From Faecalibacterium sp. UBA1360 (GTDB taxonomy: Bacteria; Bacillota; Clostridia; Oscillospirales; Ruminococcaceae), in assembly GCA_002306375.1 (NCBI GenBank), contig DBRU01000031.1, forward strand, positions 6,922 through 14,183: a DNA stretch of 7,262 bases. The letters run 5' to 3'. Below the pieces are notes generated by a model that searched no databases, was not told where the DNA came from, and saw only the letters and a list, made by a program, of their open reading frames with translations. The position numbers and the translations under genes are program-made. Numbering within the stretch: the first letter of the stretch is position 1; each line of letters opens with the position of its first letter. Below are positions 5,421 through 7,262 of the stretch, piece by piece.

Positions 5421-6773
5421 GTGAAAACATTTCTGGAACAGGCCTTCGGCCGCGCCGACGTGACGGGCCTCGAGATGCGCCGGGCCGTGCGGGAATGGCT
5501 GGAGCTGTATTTCGGCCGTCCCGTTCCCGGCGAGGACCCGGCCGGGCGCACGGCCGTGCTGATCGTGGACAAGCTGTGCCGGGCGGTCTTTGCCGAATAC
5601 GAGAGCGGTCTGGCTCCCGGCGGGGCCAAGCAGACCTGGATGGAGGGCAACCTGCATGCGCTGGACGCCGTGCGACGCCGGGCCATGCAGTATGCCCTGG
5701 TGGGGGGCGAGTGCCTGCTCAAGCCCGTGCCGTCGGGCGCGGGGTTCGACTTTGTGCCCGTGCGGCGGGACTGCTTTGCCCCCCTGGCCCGGGACGCCCA
5801 CGGGCGGCTGCGGGCCGTGGGCATGATGCAGCTGCTGGCCGAAGGGACCCGCCGCTACGCCCTGCTGGAACGGCGCACGGCCGGCGCCGACGGCCTTTGC
5901 ATCGAGACGCGGCTGTTTGAACTGGCCGGCGAGGCCCTGGGCCGGGAAGCGCCCCTGGCCGCCCTGGCCCAGACCGCGGCGCTGCGCCCCACCCTGCTTT
6001 TGCCCGGCGTGCCGGGGGTGGGCCTGGCCAGCCTGCGCACGCCGCTGCTCAACTGTGTGGACGGCGGGCCCGAGGCCGTGGCCGTCTATGCCCCGGCGGC
6101 GGGGCTGCTGCACCGGCTGGGCCGCACCGAGCACCAGCTGGACCGGGAATTTGAAAACGGCGCGGCCCGGGTCTTTGCGTCGGAGGATCTGCTGCGCCAG
6201 GATGCCGACGGGCGGCGGGACCTGCGGGACGATCTGTTCGTGGGCCTGCCCGACGACCCGGCCAACCTGGGGGTGACCGTGTACAGCCCCGCCTTGCGGG
6301 AACAGAGTTACCTGGCCCGCAAGCAGGACCTGCTGCGCGCCTGCGAAAGCCTGATCGGCCTCAAACGGGGCCTGCTCAGCGAGGTGGACGTCGCCGAGCG
6401 CACGGCCACCGAGATCACGGCCAGCACCGGCGACTACGACCTGACGATCCGGGATTTCCAGGCCCAGTGGCAGACCGCCGTCGCCCAGGCCCTGACCGTC
6501 TGCGACGCGCTGGGCCGGGCCTACGGCCTGTGCGGCCCCGAAGCCTTTGACGCCGCCGACGCGCTGCGCCTGGACTGGGGCGACGGCGTTCTGTACGACC
6601 GCACCCGCACCTGGAACGAGTACCAGACCATGGTGGACAAGGGCCTGCTGCGCCCCGAGATCGCCCTGGCGTGGTATTTCGGGATGCCGCACGAGACCGA
6701 GGCCGATCTGGCCGCCGTGCGCGCGCGATACATGCCGCCCGCCGCCCCCGCCCGGGACGCGGCGGACCCCTGA
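5421..6773 (+). CDS. Phage portal protein (A118/SPP1 type)
   Basis: The portal forms the dodecameric ring at one capsid vertex through which the terminase pumps DNA and to which the tail joins. Its 450 residues are typical of the A118-type group. The N-terminus AVREWLELYFGR (22-33) matches the family's IxxWxxxY opening. RRRAMQYALVGGECLLKPV (85-103) matches the block in which the family recognises the incoming cargo side. VYSPALREQSYLARKQDLLRACESLIGLKRGLLSEV (287-322) and RTATEITASTGDYDLTI (327-343) are the conserved stem/clip region, with TATEI the hallmark. The start is GTG 5421, as no ATG fits; AAGGAG (5403-5408) is 12 bases away, longer than ideal. The gene lies 22 bases after the terminase stop. 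The Pro/Ala-rich C-terminus (439-450) looks disordered. Confidence 0.9.
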   Translation: MKTFLEQAFGRADVTGLEMRRAVREWLELYFGRPVPGEDPAGRTAVLIVDKLCRAVFAEYESGLAPGGAKQTWMEGNLHALDAVRRRAMQYALVGGECLLKPVPSGAGFDFVPVRRDCFAPLARDAHGRLRAVGMMQLLAEGTRRYALLERRTAGADGLCIETRLFELAGEALGREAPLAALAQTAALRPTLLLPGVPGVGLASLRTPLLNCVDGGPEAVAVYAPAAGLLHRLGRTEHQLDREFENGAARVFASEDLLRQDADGRRDLRDDLFVGLPDDPANLGVTVYSPALREQSYLARKQDLLRACESLIGLKRGLLSEVDVAERTATEITASTGDYDLTIRDFQAQWQTAVAQALTVCDALGRAYGLCGPEAFDAADALRLDWGDGVLYDRTRTWNEYQTMVDKGLLRPEIALAWYFGMPHETEADLAAVRARYMPPAAPARDAADP

Positions 6774-6774
6774 A

Positions 6775-6785
6775 AAGGAGGTGAT
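6775..6785 (+). promoter_or_regulatory. Full-length anti-16S ribosome binding site
   Basis: AAGGAGGTGAT is an 11-base perfect complement of the 16S rRNA 3' end and lies 3 bases before ATG 6789. It starts right behind the portal stop codon (TGA 6771-6773). It is the strongest ribosome binding site in the window and supports high expression of the tiny downstream gene. Confidence 0.85.
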
Positions 6786-6788
6786 AGG

Positions 6789-6950
6789 ATGGAAGAACCC
6801 CGCACCCCGGCCCCCGCGCCCTACGCTGAGGGCACCGGCTCGGCCCAGATGCTGCCCGAGCCCGAAGCTCTGGGCCGCATGAGCTACCGCGAACGCCTGG
6901 CCCTCAAGCGCCGCGACCCCGAAGCCTACGAACGTCTGCGCCGCGGCTGA
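6789..6950 (+). CDS. Small phage protein between portal and capsid (53 aa, unknown; possible mini-scaffold)
   Basis: A 53-residue protein with no family recognised with certainty. Residues 1-28 are rich in Pro, Ala and Glu and probably unstructured. Residues 29-53 (GRMSYRERLALKRRDP, then EAYERLRRG) form a charged, basic pair of helices. This C-terminal pattern, MSYxERLALxxxxPExYxxL, resembles the ends of small proteins encoded between portal and capsid in Firmicutes phages. The scaffold of A118/SPP1-type phages is normally encoded here, and phage scaffold proteins often bind the coat through a basic helical C-terminus, so a minimal scaffold or a scaffold remnant is a reasonable guess. The very strong ribosome binding site at 6775-6785 argues that it is a real, well-expressed gene. 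It ends 37 bases before the capsid gene. Confidence 0.75.
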   Translation: MEEPRTPAPAPYAEGTGSAQMLPEPEALGRMSYRERLALKRRDPEAYERLRRG

Positions 6951-6987
6951 CCGGCCCGCGCGCATCACAGCGAAAGGAGTACTGAAT

Positions 6988-7262
6988 ATGGCAGATACCA
7001 TCACCAAACTGGCGGACCTGATCGACCCCGAAGTCATGGGGGACATGGTCAGCGCCCGCATCCCCAAAAAGCTGCGCGTCGCCCCCTTTGCCAAGGTGGA
7101 CGACACCCTGGTCGGCGTGCCCGGCGACACTATCACCGTGCCCGCCTACGCCTACATCGGCGACGCCGCCGACGTGGCCGAAGGCGGGGAGGTGGACATC
7201 GAGAAGATGACCACCTCCACCCGCAAGGCCAAGGTCAAAAAGGCCATGAAGGGCATCAGCCT
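6988..7262 (+). CDS. Major capsid protein, N4-gp56 family (3'-truncated by window end)
   Basis: This is the shell protein of the phage head. ATG 6988 follows GAAAGGAGT (6972-6980). The frame stays open to the window end, giving 91 complete residues of a protein usually near 300. The visible part matches N4-gp56-type capsid proteins of Firmicutes phages: KLADLIDPEVMGDMVSAR at residues 7-24, a KKLRVAPFAKVDDTL segment, then VPGDTITVPAYAYIGDA, VAEGGEVDIEKMTTSTRKAKVKK and the start of the KGISL block. These make up the N-terminal arm and the beginning of the E-loop region. The last gene in the window, it shares the transcript of the terminase and portal genes. The rest of the gene, and any decoration or tail genes, lie downstream. 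Confidence 0.88.
   Translation, partial: MADTITKLADLIDPEVMGDMVSARIPKKLRVAPFAKVDDTLVGVPGDTITVPAYAYIGDAADVAEGGEVDIEKMTTSTRKAKVKKAMKGIS

Larger units (their letters stand above)
3147..7262 (+). mobile_element. Prophage or phage-derived element, late regulator and packaging/head module (left part; continues beyond the window)
   Basis: The genes run in the classical tailed-phage order: sigma-like late regulator, terminase small subunit, terminase large subunit, portal, scaffold-position small protein, major capsid protein. All are on one strand with short spacers. The left limit given here is simply the first promoter after the cls terminator; no attachment site was identified. No integrase, repressor, replication or excision gene lies between the host gene and the late genes. 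They may lie at the far end, or the element may be a remnant or a domesticated particle cluster. G+C and codon use look the same as in the host genes, which suggests long residence or a well-adapted phage. Confidence 0.85.

Noticed and set aside
3455..7136. Overlapping 789- and 622-codon open frames on the minus strand opposite the phage genes
   Set aside because: Same cause: GC-rich sense codons leave the antisense frame open. The translations are Arg/Pro/Gly-rich without a recognisable domain, and the sense strand has clear terminase, portal and capsid motifs.

Overview
The window looks like the chromosome of a high-GC member of the Firmicutes, most likely a Ruminococcaceae/Oscillospiraceae gut bacterium of the Faecalibacterium, Gemmiger or Subdoligranulum kind. 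The reasons are the very high G+C content and the strong preference for GCC, CTG and CGC codons, combined with typical Firmicutes ribosome binding sites (AAGGAGG) and Firmicutes-type protein families. The genus is an inference from composition and family resemblance. All genes are on the + strand.

Positions 3-3100 are host cell-envelope genes. The 3' part of a polysaccharide/teichoic-acid-type ABC exporter permease is followed 11 bases later by its ATPase, and that operon ends at a clear intrinsic terminator (1375-1401). A single-gene unit follows: a probable promoter (1419-1447), a complete 515-residue cardiolipin synthase with two HKD motifs, and a second strong terminator (3062-3100).

From about 3147 onward the window holds the start of a tailed-phage late module. 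A near-consensus promoter (3147-3175) carries a perfect inverted repeat over its -35 box. It reads into a 153-residue sigma-region-4-like regulator (DUF1492-like), which is closed by a strong terminator (3717-3757). A probable extended -10 promoter (3865-3894) then starts the packaging/head operon: a very short terminase small subunit (64 aa), the large terminase (423 aa, PBSX type), an A118/SPP1-type portal (450 aa), a 53-residue protein in the usual scaffold position, and the N-terminus of an N4-gp56-type major capsid protein that runs off the end.

The working model is that the sigma-like protein controls expression of the head operon, the TerS/TerL pair packages DNA through the portal, and the capsid gene builds the shell. 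The unusual points are that phage late genes start directly behind a host gene with no integrase, repressor or replication genes between them; that TerS is minimal; that the TerL start codon sits in a perfect 16-bp palindrome; that the scaffold-position gene is tiny; and that the regulator promoter carries an operator-like palindrome. No RNA genes, CRISPR arrays or insertion sequences were seen, and there is no gene-free stretch longer than about 300 bases.
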